This document shows, piece by piece, positions 56,897 through 64,000 of a DNA stretch of 64,000 nt. The notes under the pieces are model-generated. The model saw only the letters and a program-made list of their open reading frames with translations. It was not told where the DNA came from and did not search any database. This DNA comes from Bacillota bacterium. GTDB taxonomy: Bacteria; Bacillota; Clostridia; Acetivibrionales; DSM-1351. Numbering within the stretch: position 1 is the first letter of the stretch; every line of letters starts with the position of its first letter. The stretch is from positions 1-64,000 of the forward strand of contig JAEXFI010000027.1 in NCBI GenBank assembly GCA_023400235.1. The letters run 5' to 3'. Both the position numbers and the translations under genes were made by a program.

Positions 56897-58375
56897 ATGG
56901 AGCAAAAACGAGTATTGGCAATAGATTTTGGTGCTTCCAATGGTCGGGCATTAATTGCAGAGTATTCTCATGATAAAAATATATTGGAATTAAAAGAAAT
57001 ACATCGGTTTCCAAATGAACCTGTTATGGTTAACGGTACCCTATACTGGGATGTTCTGCGGCTTTTTCATGAAATCAAGTGCAGTCTGGTGAAAGCAAAA
57101 CAATTCGGAAAAATAGAAAGTATTGCCATAGATACATGGGGTGTGGATTTTGGGCTGCTGGGTAAGGACGGAAAGCTGCTGGGGAATCCTGTACATTACA
57201 GGGATACACGTACACAGGGGATGCTGGAAAAAAGCTTTAAGTGCATTGAAAGAGCGGATTTTTACAGTCATACCGGAAATCAGTTTCTGGAAATCAATAC
57301 TGCCTTTCAACTGTACGCTTTGAGGGAATGTGCGCCGGAAGTCCTGGAACAGGCAGATTGCCTGCTGCTGATGCCGGATTTATTTCATTATTTTCTCAGC
57401 GGGGAAAAAACAGCGGAGCTATCAATTGCATCAACAACGCAGTTGTTTGATCCTGTAAAACGGAGCTGGTCAGCAAAAATTCTGGAGGCATTGAACTTGA
57501 ATTCGGGGTTGTTTCCTGAGCTGGTGGAAAGCGGTACTGTTATCGGACGGCTATCTCCTGAAATATGTGAGGAATTGGGGGTAGAAGCCATGAAAGTTAT
57601 TGCAGTGGCAGGGCATGATACCCAGAGTGCAATAGCTGCAGTTCCTGCCGGGGAAGCTGACTTCATATTTATAAGCTGTGGCACATGGTCATTAGTGGGA
57701 ACAGAATTGCCCGCACCAATTATCAATGAGAAATCTCTGGCTCTGAATATAACAAATGAACAGGGTATAGAGGGAAAAACAACCTTTCTGAAAAATATCA
57801 CCGGCTTATGGCTGATACAGGAAAGCCGCCGCCAGTGGATACAAGAAGGGTTCTCCTGCAGCTTCGAAGATATGGCAGCAATGGCGGAGGCGGCAAAACC
57901 GTTTCAATGCTTTATAGATCCCGATGCCCCCGTTTTTGCACAGCCGGGAGATATTCCAGGCAGGATACGGCAATATTGCAAACAGACAGAACAGTATGTA
58001 CCCGTAACAAAGGATGAAATTGTCCGTTGCATCAATGAAAGCCTGGCTTTAAAATATCGACTGACTGTTGGAGAAATTAAGAACTGTACTGGAAAAGAAT
58101 ATAGTACGATTTATATAATCGGCGGTGGTGCCCGCAGCGAGATGCTGTGTCAGATGACTGCAAGCGCCAGCCATTGTATAGTGTCGGCAGGACCTGTAGA
58201 AGCAACAGCTCTCGGAAACTCAGCAGTGCAGCTGATGGCGCTGGGACAGCTCAAGGATTTGCAGGAGCTGCGGGAGGCTGTAAGACGTTCGTCCGACATT
58301 AAATTATACAGAAATGAAGACCACAGTGACTGGGATGCAGCTTATGAAAGATTTTTAAAAGTTATCCACCCGTAA
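56897..58375 (+). CDS. FGGY kinase, probable L-fuculokinase (RhaB-like)
   Basis: A 492-residue FGGY-family sugar kinase. LAIDFGASNGRALIAEY is the first phosphate loop, IAIDTWGVDFGLL and YRDTRTQGM are as in rhamnulokinases, HDTQSAIAAVPA and FISCGTWSLVGTE form the centre, and IYIIGGGARSEMLCQMTA is the C-terminal ATP site. By sequence it is closer to RhaB than to E. coli FucK, but its place between fucI and the fuculose-phosphate aldolase gene indicates L-fuculose as substrate. L-rhamnulose is the alternative. It starts 21 bases after fucI with GGAGAG. Confidence 0.88.
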   Translation: MEQKRVLAIDFGASNGRALIAEYSHDKNILELKEIHRFPNEPVMVNGTLYWDVLRLFHEIKCSLVKAKQFGKIESIAIDTWGVDFGLLGKDGKLLGNPVHYRDTRTQGMLEKSFKCIERADFYSHTGNQFLEINTAFQLYALRECAPEVLEQADCLLLMPDLFHYFLSGEKTAELSIASTTQLFDPVKRSWSAKILEALNLNSGLFPELVESGTVIGRLSPEICEELGVEAMKVIAVAGHDTQSAIAAVPAGEADFIFISCGTWSLVGTELPAPIINEKSLALNITNEQGIEGKTTFLKNITGLWLIQESRRQWIQEGFSCSFEDMAAMAEAAKPFQCFIDPDAPVFAQPGDIPGRIRQYCKQTEQYVPVTKDEIVRCINESLALKYRLTVGEIKNCTGKEYSTIYIIGGGARSEMLCQMTASASHCIVSAGPVEATALGNSAVQLMALGQLKDLQELREAVRRSSDIKLYRNEDHSDWDAAYERFLKVIHP

Positions 58376-58400
58376 AAGAAAAAGAAAGTGAGAATAAATT

Positions 58401-59099
58401 ATGGAATTGAGCCATATGGAATTAAGAGAACAGATATGTGATGTGTGCCATAAAATGTGGTTACTTGGCTGGGTTGCTGCCAATGACGGAAATGTTTCAG
58501 TAAAACTGGAAGACGGTACTTTTCTGGTAACTCCTACAGGTATGAGCAAAAGTTTTATTACCCCCGATAAACTGGTACTCATGGATAAAGCTGCTAATAC
58601 TCTTGAAGGCTTGCCCGGGTATCGCCCGTCCTCTGAAATCAAAATGCATCTGCGCTGCTATGAGGAACGGGAAGATGTAAAAAGCGTACTGCATGCGCAT
58701 CCTCCGGTAGCCACAGGATATGCGGTAGCCAATAAGGCGCTTGACGAGTACTCCATGATTGAAACGGTAATAGCACTGGGCTCCATACCTGTATCACCTT
58801 ATGGGACACCATCTACTTACGAGGTGCCGGATGCTATTGCTCCCTACCTGGGAGAGCATGATGCAGTACTTTTACAGAACCATGGAGCCTTGACGGTAGG
58901 TGCTGATTTGATTACGGCATATTACCGCATGGAGACACTGGAGCTGTTTGCCAAAATAAGCCTGAATGCTCATCTGCTTGGCGGTGCACAAGAGATTTCA
59001 AGAGAGAACATTGAGCGTTTGATGGGCATGCGTGAGGGTTATGGTGTCACTGGTAAGCATCCGGGCTATAAAAAGTATAATAATAAGACGGAGGCATAG
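58401..59099 (+). CDS. fucA: L-fuculose-phosphate aldolase
   Basis: A 232-residue class II aldolase/adducin-family enzyme that splits L-fuculose 1-phosphate into dihydroxyacetone phosphate and L-lactaldehyde. Zn ligands are His98 and His100 (LHAHPP) and His161 (QNHGAL), the catalytic acid is Glu79 (PSSEIKMHL), and the phosphate-binding residues lie in ANDGNVS and TPTGMSK. Rhamnulose-phosphate aldolase is a less likely alternative because of the context. It starts 25 bases after the kinase gene; the mutarotase gene follows after three bases. Confidence 0.92.
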   Translation: MELSHMELREQICDVCHKMWLLGWVAANDGNVSVKLEDGTFLVTPTGMSKSFITPDKLVLMDKAANTLEGLPGYRPSSEIKMHLRCYEEREDVKSVLHAHPPVATGYAVANKALDEYSMIETVIALGSIPVSPYGTPSTYEVPDAIAPYLGEHDAVLLQNHGALTVGADLITAYYRMETLELFAKISLNAHLLGGAQEISRENIERLMGMREGYGVTGKHPGYKKYNNKTEA

Positions 59100-59102
59100 G
59101 GT

Positions 59103-59537
59103 ATGCTGAAAGGAATTTCATCAATTTTATCCCCCGATTTGCTAAAAGTATTGTGTGAGATGGGACATAGCGACAGACTGGTGATTGCGGATGGCAATTT
59201 TCCTGCAAAGTCCTTGGGAAAAAATGCTGTTGTCATCCGAATGGATGGCCATGGTGTGCCCGAAATCCTGGAGGCTGTTTTACAGGTATTTCCCCTAGAC
59301 AGCTATGTGGAAAAGCCTGTACAGCTAATGGAGGTCATGTCTGGTGATACAGCAGAGACTCCTATATGGGATATTTACCGGGAAACTGTAAGGAAATATG
59401 ATAGCAGGGGTTGTGAAGTTATTGGCTCCTTGGAACGGTTTGCCTTTTATGAAGAAGCCCAAAGAGCGTACGCCATTATATGCAGCAGTGAAAAAGCACT
59501 CTATGCCAATATTATGCTGCAAAAAGGTGTTATCTGA
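59103..59537 (+). CDS. fucU: L-fucose mutarotase
   Basis: A 144-residue RbsD/FucU-family protein that interconverts alpha and beta L-fucose. MLKGISSILSPDLLKVLCEMGHSDRLVIADGNFP has the catalytic His22 and the Asp at position 30, and the C-terminal AFYEEAQRAYAIICSSEKALYANIMLQKG is the usual family end. Last gene of the operon, three bases after fucA; a terminator follows at 59610. No fucose permease is in the operon, so uptake must be encoded elsewhere. Confidence 0.93.
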   Translation: MLKGISSILSPDLLKVLCEMGHSDRLVIADGNFPAKSLGKNAVVIRMDGHGVPEILEAVLQVFPLDSYVEKPVQLMEVMSGDTAETPIWDIYRETVRKYDSRGCEVIGSLERFAFYEEAQRAYAIICSSEKALYANIMLQKGVI

Positions 59538-59609
59538 AAAAGATAAATATACCTGAGATAAAAAAGGTTCAAAAGATTTCAGGTATGTAATTTTAAGCGT
59601 ATTATCAAG

Positions 59610-59638
59610 AATTCATAGTATTCTATGAATTTTTTTTT
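59610..59638 (+). terminator. Terminator of the fucose operon
   Basis: AATTCATAG (59610-59618) pairs exactly with CTATGAATT (59623-59631), 4-base loop, then a run of T to 59638. Confidence 0.92.
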
Positions 59639-59747
59639 GCGTTTTTCCATCAATATATAATGTCATGGCCCGTAAGATTTCAGCAGGGGTGCCAAAGTAG
59701 CCCGTTGGCTGCTGTATTGTAAATCTTGGAAACAATGTAATATTTTG

Positions 59748-59776
59748 TTGACACATTATACTTATAGATGTATATT
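59748..59776 (+). promoter_or_regulatory. Promoter of the RiPP cluster
   Basis: TTGACA (59748-59753), 17-base spacer, TATATT (59771-59776), 66 bases before the exporter start. It matches the sigma-A consensus closely. Confidence 0.85.
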
Positions 59777-59841
59777 GAGGGTATAAAGTTAACCATACTT
59801 TAATAATTTCAATATCCTAATAAAGAAACGGCCAGGTTGAA

Positions 59842-61581
59842 ATGTTATTTTCTTCAGAAAACAAAATTTTATTTAAAAAAATTTTAATACTTTTAAAACC
59901 ATATATTAAAAAAATCAGCATTGTTTTTATATGTATCATTGCTTCTGCAGGAATCAGTATGCTTCTTCCGCTGCTAAGCAAACAACTTATGGACAGCGGA
60001 TTGCTCAAAAGTGATTTTGAAATAGTAGTTAAAATTTCTCTTTTTACTTTTGCGATGGTTTTAATTGATCAGGCAATCGGCTTATTTGAAACAAAATATT
60101 TTTCGTATATAAATTCCATGTTCAGTTATTCATTACAAAAGACTGCTTTTAAGCATCTTTTGAAGCTTAAGCTGCAATACTTTAATAATACAAATTTTTC
60201 TGAAATCATGAGCAACATCGGTATGGATGTTGGAAATATATCAAGGATATGTGATAAGGGAACTTTTATAGTGATATCACAGGTGTTCAGAATCATAGGA
60301 GGCCTGGTAGGGCTGCTGCTTATTGACTGGAAACTCACTATAGTAGTAATTTTTGTAGTTCCAATCAGGTATTTCACCGTGAAATTCCTTGCAAAGAAGC
60401 GAAAAGAGATGTTCAAGCAGTTTTTGGAATATAACAGAGAATACTCCTCCTGGTATGGGGATACCATAACTGGCATTAAAGAAATAAAGCTTCTAGGAAT
60501 TGACAGGGTAAAAATAGGAGAATTTATTAAAAAGCAAAAAAATATTGTTAAAATGAATATAAAATTGGCTTTTTTAGATAAGTTTAATGAGTACTCTGAG
60601 AGTATAGTTTTTCAGGGAATTAATTGTGCGTTATATATACTTGGAGCATATATTGCTTTTCACAATGGTGTTACCATTGGAGGTTTGTTTGCATTTTTAA
60701 CGTATAGTGCTTACGTGATCGGCCCTATATCAGCAATATTGAATATTGGCTATAACTTTTCCAATATAATGCCTTCTGCAAAAAGGTTTTTCGAATTTAT
60801 TGATATGGAGACGGAAACTAAAGAAAAGACTAAAAGCCTTGTGAGGTTGGATGTCAGTAAAATTAAAGGGAAGCTCAAGTTTAATAATGTCAGTTTTTCA
60901 TATAGAGAAGGTGAACAAATTCTGAATAATATTAATCTTGAGATAAATCCGGGAGAAAAGATAGCCATAATAGGGGCAAACGGCTCAGGAAAGAGCACAT
61001 TTATCAATCTGCTGTTGAGATTTTATAAACCAAGCAGCGGGAGGATTGAATTTGATGGAATGGATATAAGCAGTATTAGTCTAAAGGATTATAGAGGCTT
61101 GATTTCAGTAGTTAGTCAGGATTTATATCTTTTTGACACATCAATTGAGGACAATATATCCATTGGTTTAAAGAAGGATGAATCCAAGATAAATAAGGCA
61201 GCAATTCAAAGCGGTGCACTTGAATTTATAAAGGACATGCCCTTGAAGTACAAAAGTGAGGTGGGGAGAAACGGCTCAAAGCTGTCAGGAGGACAAAGAC
61301 AGAAGGTAGCTGTAGCAAGGGCTTTCGCAAGGGAAGCAAAAATACTTATCCTTGATGAGGCAACTGCAAATTATGATGTTGAATCTGAGATATATTTGAA
61401 CCAACTTCTTGAGAGTAATTTTAATGATAAAACGGTTCTGGTTATAAGCCATAAGCCTGATATTTTGACCAAAGTGCACAAAATTTTTGTTATTGACAGG
61501 GGCAGTATACACCAATTCGGAAATTACAAAGATTTTGAGAATAGTTATAAAGATTTCTCTTTTATGAAAAGTACAGTTTAA
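59842..61581 (+). CDS. ABC exporter of the Cys-rich peptide cluster
   Basis: A 579-residue half-transporter with six membrane segments (residues 1-310) and one ATPase domain: Walker A IGANGSGKST, Q-loop VVSQDLYLFD, signature LSGGQRQKVAVARAFA, Walker B ILILDEATANYD, switch His in VISHKPD. There is no C39 peptidase domain, so leader removal would need another protease. It lies 103 bases ahead of the precursor gene and is the likely exporter of the mature peptide. A possible weak SD (GGCCAGG, 59830-59836) precedes ATG 59842. Confidence 0.9.
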   Translation: MLFSSENKILFKKILILLKPYIKKISIVFICIIASAGISMLLPLLSKQLMDSGLLKSDFEIVVKISLFTFAMVLIDQAIGLFETKYFSYINSMFSYSLQKTAFKHLLKLKLQYFNNTNFSEIMSNIGMDVGNISRICDKGTFIVISQVFRIIGGLVGLLLIDWKLTIVVIFVVPIRYFTVKFLAKKRKEMFKQFLEYNREYSSWYGDTITGIKEIKLLGIDRVKIGEFIKKQKNIVKMNIKLAFLDKFNEYSESIVFQGINCALYILGAYIAFHNGVTIGGLFAFLTYSAYVIGPISAILNIGYNFSNIMPSAKRFFEFIDMETETKEKTKSLVRLDVSKIKGKLKFNNVSFSYREGEQILNNINLEINPGEKIAIIGANGSGKSTFINLLLRFYKPSSGRIEFDGMDISSISLKDYRGLISVVSQDLYLFDTSIEDNISIGLKKDESKINKAAIQSGALEFIKDMPLKYKSEVGRNGSKLSGGQRQKVAVARAFAREAKILILDEATANYDVESEIYLNQLLESNFNDKTVLVISHKPDILTKVHKIFVIDRGSIHQFGNYKDFENSYKDFSFMKSTV

Positions 61582-61684
61582 ATTAATTTTAAACTCATAA
61601 GGTTTATCCGCGGTAAAGCTCAATGAGTTTAAATAAAGTCAGACCTGGTTCAATAATCTTAATATACGAAAGGGAGGTGAAAGA

Positions 61685-61846
61685 ATGAAAAAATTAGGTA
61701 AAAAGGTACATAGTTATCAGGGAACTATAGAGGCATATGCCGACTGTTACAGCTATTGTCACTGCGATTATAACGCCTGTGGGAATACTAATAATATGGT
61801 GAATCTTATGGCAAATGTCAGAAGCTTTGTGAATAATAGTATTTAA
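61685..61846 (+). CDS. Cys-rich RiPP precursor peptide (Clo7bot / CLI_3235 type)
   Basis: A 53-residue peptide with no signal peptide. A basic leader-like start (MKKLGKKVHSYQGTIEAYAD) is followed by a Cys cluster, Cys21, Cys25, Cys27 and Cys32 (CYSYCHCDYNAC), and a Cys-free tail (GNTNNMVNLMANVRSFVNN). This matches the Clo7bot family of Cys-rich peptides known next to CcpM radical SAM maturases. A very strong ribosome site (AGGGAGGTGA, 61671-61680) precedes ATG 61685, fitting high expression. A terminator-like hairpin separates it from the maturase gene. Confidence 0.88.
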   Translation: MKKLGKKVHSYQGTIEAYADCYSYCHCDYNACGNTNNMVNLMANVRSFVNNSI

Positions 61847-61876
61847 CTGATTTGTTGGTAACTCATGCTAAAAAAT

Positions 61877-61910
61877 AACCGGAATACAGTCAATATTCCG
61901 GTTACTTTTA
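61877..61910 (+). terminator. Hairpin between precursor and maturase genes
   Basis: AACCGGAATA (61877-61886) pairs exactly with TATTCCGGTT (61894-61903), 7-base loop, then ACTTTTAATT. The U-tract is imperfect, so partial read-through would give much precursor and little enzyme. Confidence 0.8.
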
Positions 61911-61928
61911 ATTAATAAGGAGGAAGTG

Positions 61929-63380
61929 ATGGTTTTGGATTCTTTCATACACCTGTTTAAAACTCCTGGAGGGTATTATTTGTATGATGTCAATAAAAAC
62001 GTTATTCTCAGCTTATCTGAAGAGCAATATAAGATACTCGATTATAGAAATAGTGAGGATACCGGTACATGCACCCGGGAGTTCAGTGCAAAAGCTATGG
62101 AGTCAATTAATCATTTACGTGATTTAGGCTTCTTATCAGAAAAAAGGCCAAAGGAAATGTACCATCCTTTAAATGATACAATTTTAAGCCACCTGGATAA
62201 TAAAGTTAACATGCTTACACTGCAGATAACAAAGCAATGTAATCTCAGGTGCAAATACTGCGTTTACTCGGGAAATTATGAAAACAGGGTTCATTCAAAT
62301 GAGAAAATGACTCTTGATACAGCAAGAAAGGGAATAGATTTTTATATTGAGCATTCAAAAGATAATGAGAATAGCTTTTTGGCATTCTATGGGGGTGAAC
62401 CGCTCCTTGAATTTGAATTTATAAAAAATTGTATTGAGTATTTTGAAGAAAAAGCAGAGGGGAAAAATATTCACTTAAACTTGACAACAAATGCAACCCT
62501 TTTAACTGAAGGGATGATAGATTATTTTCATAAGCATAATGTATATTTGCTGATAAGTCTTGATGGTTCTTCTGAGGTACATAACAGAAACAGGGTATAT
62601 AGAGATGGTTATAAAGGGACCTTTGAAAAAGTAATGGAAAACCTGGAGATGATTAAAACTAAATTTCCAGATTATTTAAGTACTAATATTGCTTTTAATG
62701 CTGTACTAGATCCACAAAATGATTTTAGCTGTATAAATAATTTTTTTACTGATTTTGAATTAGCAAAAGAAGCAATGATTATGGCTTCAGAAATAACTGA
62801 TTTATACAGAAAAGATACTGTAAAAATATCTGAAAATTATATTTCTGAAATTGAATATGAAATTTTTAAGATATTTTTATCAAAGCTTGGTTATCTGGAC
62901 GAGAAATATATATCAAAACTACTCTTGAGGCAATACGACGAAAGAAAGACCAGATACAGGCTATTGCAAATGAGACAGGAGCTGCCTGATAAAATTCATC
63001 ATGGAGGACCTTGCGTACCCGGGGCTCAAAGGCTGTTTATAGATGTTGACGGTAATTTTTACCCTTGTGAAAGGGTCAGTGAAGCGTCACCGCAAATAAA
63101 AGTAGGAAGTATAAATGATGGCTTTGATGTTGATAAAATAAGAACTTTGCTAAATATAGGAAAAATAAGTGAAAATAAGTGCATAAACTGTTGGGCACTT
63201 ACGTTTTGCAGTTTATGCGCAGCAGCAGCAGACGGAAACGATGGGCTGTCTACGGAAAAGAAGGTCTCAAGATGCAGTGATGTAATATACTCAGCTGATA
63301 GTATATTAAAGGATATTTGCACCTTAAGGGAATTTGGGGCTGAATTAGGCGGTGTCCATATGGCGGAGTGGAAACAGTAA
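61929..63380 (+). CDS. ccpM: Radical SAM maturase CcpM-type with SPASM-like end
   Basis: A 483-residue peptide-modifying radical SAM enzyme. An N-terminal recognition-like region (LYDVNKNVILSLSEEQYKIL) is followed by the [4Fe-4S] cluster motif CNLRCKYC (Cys104, Cys108, Cys111), FYGGEPLLEFE and LDGSSEVHNRNRVYRDG. The C-terminus has extra Cys for auxiliary clusters (GGPCVPGAQRLFIDVDGNFY; PCERVSE; CINCWALTFCSLC). It is expected to cross-link or otherwise alter the Cys-rich precursor encoded just upstream. I chose ATG 61929 because AAGGAGG (61917-61923) stands five bases before it; a GTG at 61926 is too close. Confidence 0.9.
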   Translation: MVLDSFIHLFKTPGGYYLYDVNKNVILSLSEEQYKILDYRNSEDTGTCTREFSAKAMESINHLRDLGFLSEKRPKEMYHPLNDTILSHLDNKVNMLTLQITKQCNLRCKYCVYSGNYENRVHSNEKMTLDTARKGIDFYIEHSKDNENSFLAFYGGEPLLEFEFIKNCIEYFEEKAEGKNIHLNLTTNATLLTEGMIDYFHKHNVYLLISLDGSSEVHNRNRVYRDGYKGTFEKVMENLEMIKTKFPDYLSTNIAFNAVLDPQNDFSCINNFFTDFELAKEAMIMASEITDLYRKDTVKISENYISEIEYEIFKIFLSKLGYLDEKYISKLLLRQYDERKTRYRLLQMRQELPDKIHHGGPCVPGAQRLFIDVDGNFYPCERVSEASPQIKVGSINDGFDVDKIRTLLNIGKISENKCINCWALTFCSLCAAAADGNDGLSTEKKVSRCSDVIYSADSILKDICTLREFGAELGGVHMAEWKQ

Positions 63381-63397
63381 TAGAATGGAGGGCTAGC

Positions 63398-64000
63398 GTG
63401 AAAGAAAATGAGAAACTTTTAATATATCCATACAATATGAGAATCACCCCCGTATTAAGGCATAAGTCTTTGCTGTCAGGATACGATGTATCATGCCTTG
63501 TATCACCAAATGGATGGGGTTTTACAGGAAAAGATGCGGGTATAGCCGATCGTGGACCGGATATAGGTATTACAGTGTCTTCAGATTTTGAAAAGGCACT
63601 GGATTTATGTGATACTGTAATGATTGTCGAATCACATCTGACTATTGATTTTGAAAAATATATATTTAATAAAATTAAGACGGCTGTACGCTCTAAAAAG
63701 AAGAATATTATATGTTCATTGAAATTGGATAGAGACGCTATTAAAGAAATATCGTCTATGTGTAATTGTGAGGGAGTGTATTTCAAGTACTTTGATGGAA
63801 CTCAGAATGTTCTGCCTGAGGAGATAGCTATTTATAACGAAAGTATTGAAGAAATAGACACGCCTATTATTTTAGTAACAGGAATAGCTGAAAGAACGAA
63901 TAAATTCGAAATACAACTGACATTAAGGGAAGAAATTCAAAATTCAGGCTATAGAATAAGTCAGGTAGGAAGCAGATCATACTGTGAGATTATGGGATTC
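63398..64000 (+). CDS. TIGR04066-type peptide maturation protein, cut by the window end
   Basis: The first 201 residues of a protein that starts at GTG 63398 (GGAGGG before it) and runs off the window. YPYNMRITPVLRHKSLLSGYDVSCLVSPNGWGFTGKDAG is the start of the TIGR04066 peptide-maturation protein found in Clo7bot clusters. IILVTGIAERTNKFEIQLTLREEIQNSGYRISQVGSR then resembles the P-loop-like strand-turn of GTPase/NTPase domains, though the usual GK[ST] loop is replaced by GIAERTNKF. Its biochemical role is not known. Confidence 0.85.
   Translation, partial: MKENEKLLIYPYNMRITPVLRHKSLLSGYDVSCLVSPNGWGFTGKDAGIADRGPDIGITVSSDFEKALDLCDTVMIVESHLTIDFEKYIFNKIKTAVRSKKKNIICSLKLDRDAIKEISSMCNCEGVYFKYFDGTQNVLPEEIAIYNESIEEIDTPIILVTGIAERTNKFEIQLTLREEIQNSGYRISQVGSRSYCEIMGF

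Noticed and set aside
63250..63786. 178-codon minus-strand frame at the cluster end
   Set aside because: Antisense to the maturase end and the TIGR04066-type gene, both of which are well supported.

Overview
This is a chromosomal window from a low-GC Gram-positive anaerobe of the class Clostridia. The signs are AT-rich codon use, AGGAGG-type ribosome sites with frequent GTG and TTG starts, surface proteins anchored by SLH domains, AgrA/AgrC-like and LytS-like regulators, and a Clostridium-type Cys-rich peptide (Clo7bot/CcpM) cluster. I cannot name a species. I saw no rRNA, tRNA, CRISPR array or intact insertion sequence.

Layout. (1) 0-17 kb is a patchy accessory region. It holds an AEP-primase/SF2-helicase/phospholipase-D-like conflict gene, a decayed AlbA_2 gene, unrecognised helical and SEC-C proteins, a frameshifted DUF2798 gene, a flavodoxin/SDR pair, a MarR regulator with a membrane/cytidylate-kinase fusion, a field of gene remnants (12-13.8 kb), a MerR/BtrH_N pair and a stand-alone RelA/SpoT-domain protein. 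(2) 17.4-24.4 kb has a LytTR response regulator and GHKL kinase, then a large SLH protein that combines an S24/S26-like Ser-Lys peptidase module with a seven-repeat RCC1 propeller. (3) 24.7-43.3 kb has a hybrid sensor kinase and a REC-SARP-like regulator, followed by an exported trypsin-like protease and two giant surface proteins of 1743 and 2594 residues, the second with SLH repeats. The same pair of heptamers (TTGRGAG, 11-bp period) stands upstream of the kinase operon and of the protease operon. I read this as one regulated cell-surface system. (4) 43.5-46.1 kb has a TetR-controlled ABC exporter with the same 13-bp palindrome in front of both transcription units. (5) 46.1-54 kb has a copy of the window-start promoter region, a frameshifted HipA-like gene, remnants, a MazG-like protein and a three-gene NAD-related group: NrtR-like Nudix regulator, nicotinamidase-like hydrolase, and a HemW-like radical SAM/Nudix fusion. 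An AbiEii remnant follows. (6) 54-59.6 kb has an AraC regulator divergent from an L-fucose catabolic operon (isomerase, kinase, aldolase, mutarotase). (7) 59.7 kb to the end is a RiPP cluster: ABC exporter, 53-residue Cys-rich precursor, radical SAM maturase CcpM, and a TIGR04066-type protein cut by the window edge.

The best candidates for undescribed biology are the SARP-box surface regulon (24.7-43.3 kb), the radical SAM-Nudix fusion inside an NrtR-type NAD locus (49-53 kb), and the S24-RCC1-SLH protein (19.6-24.4 kb). All family assignments come from reading motifs by eye; no database search was run.
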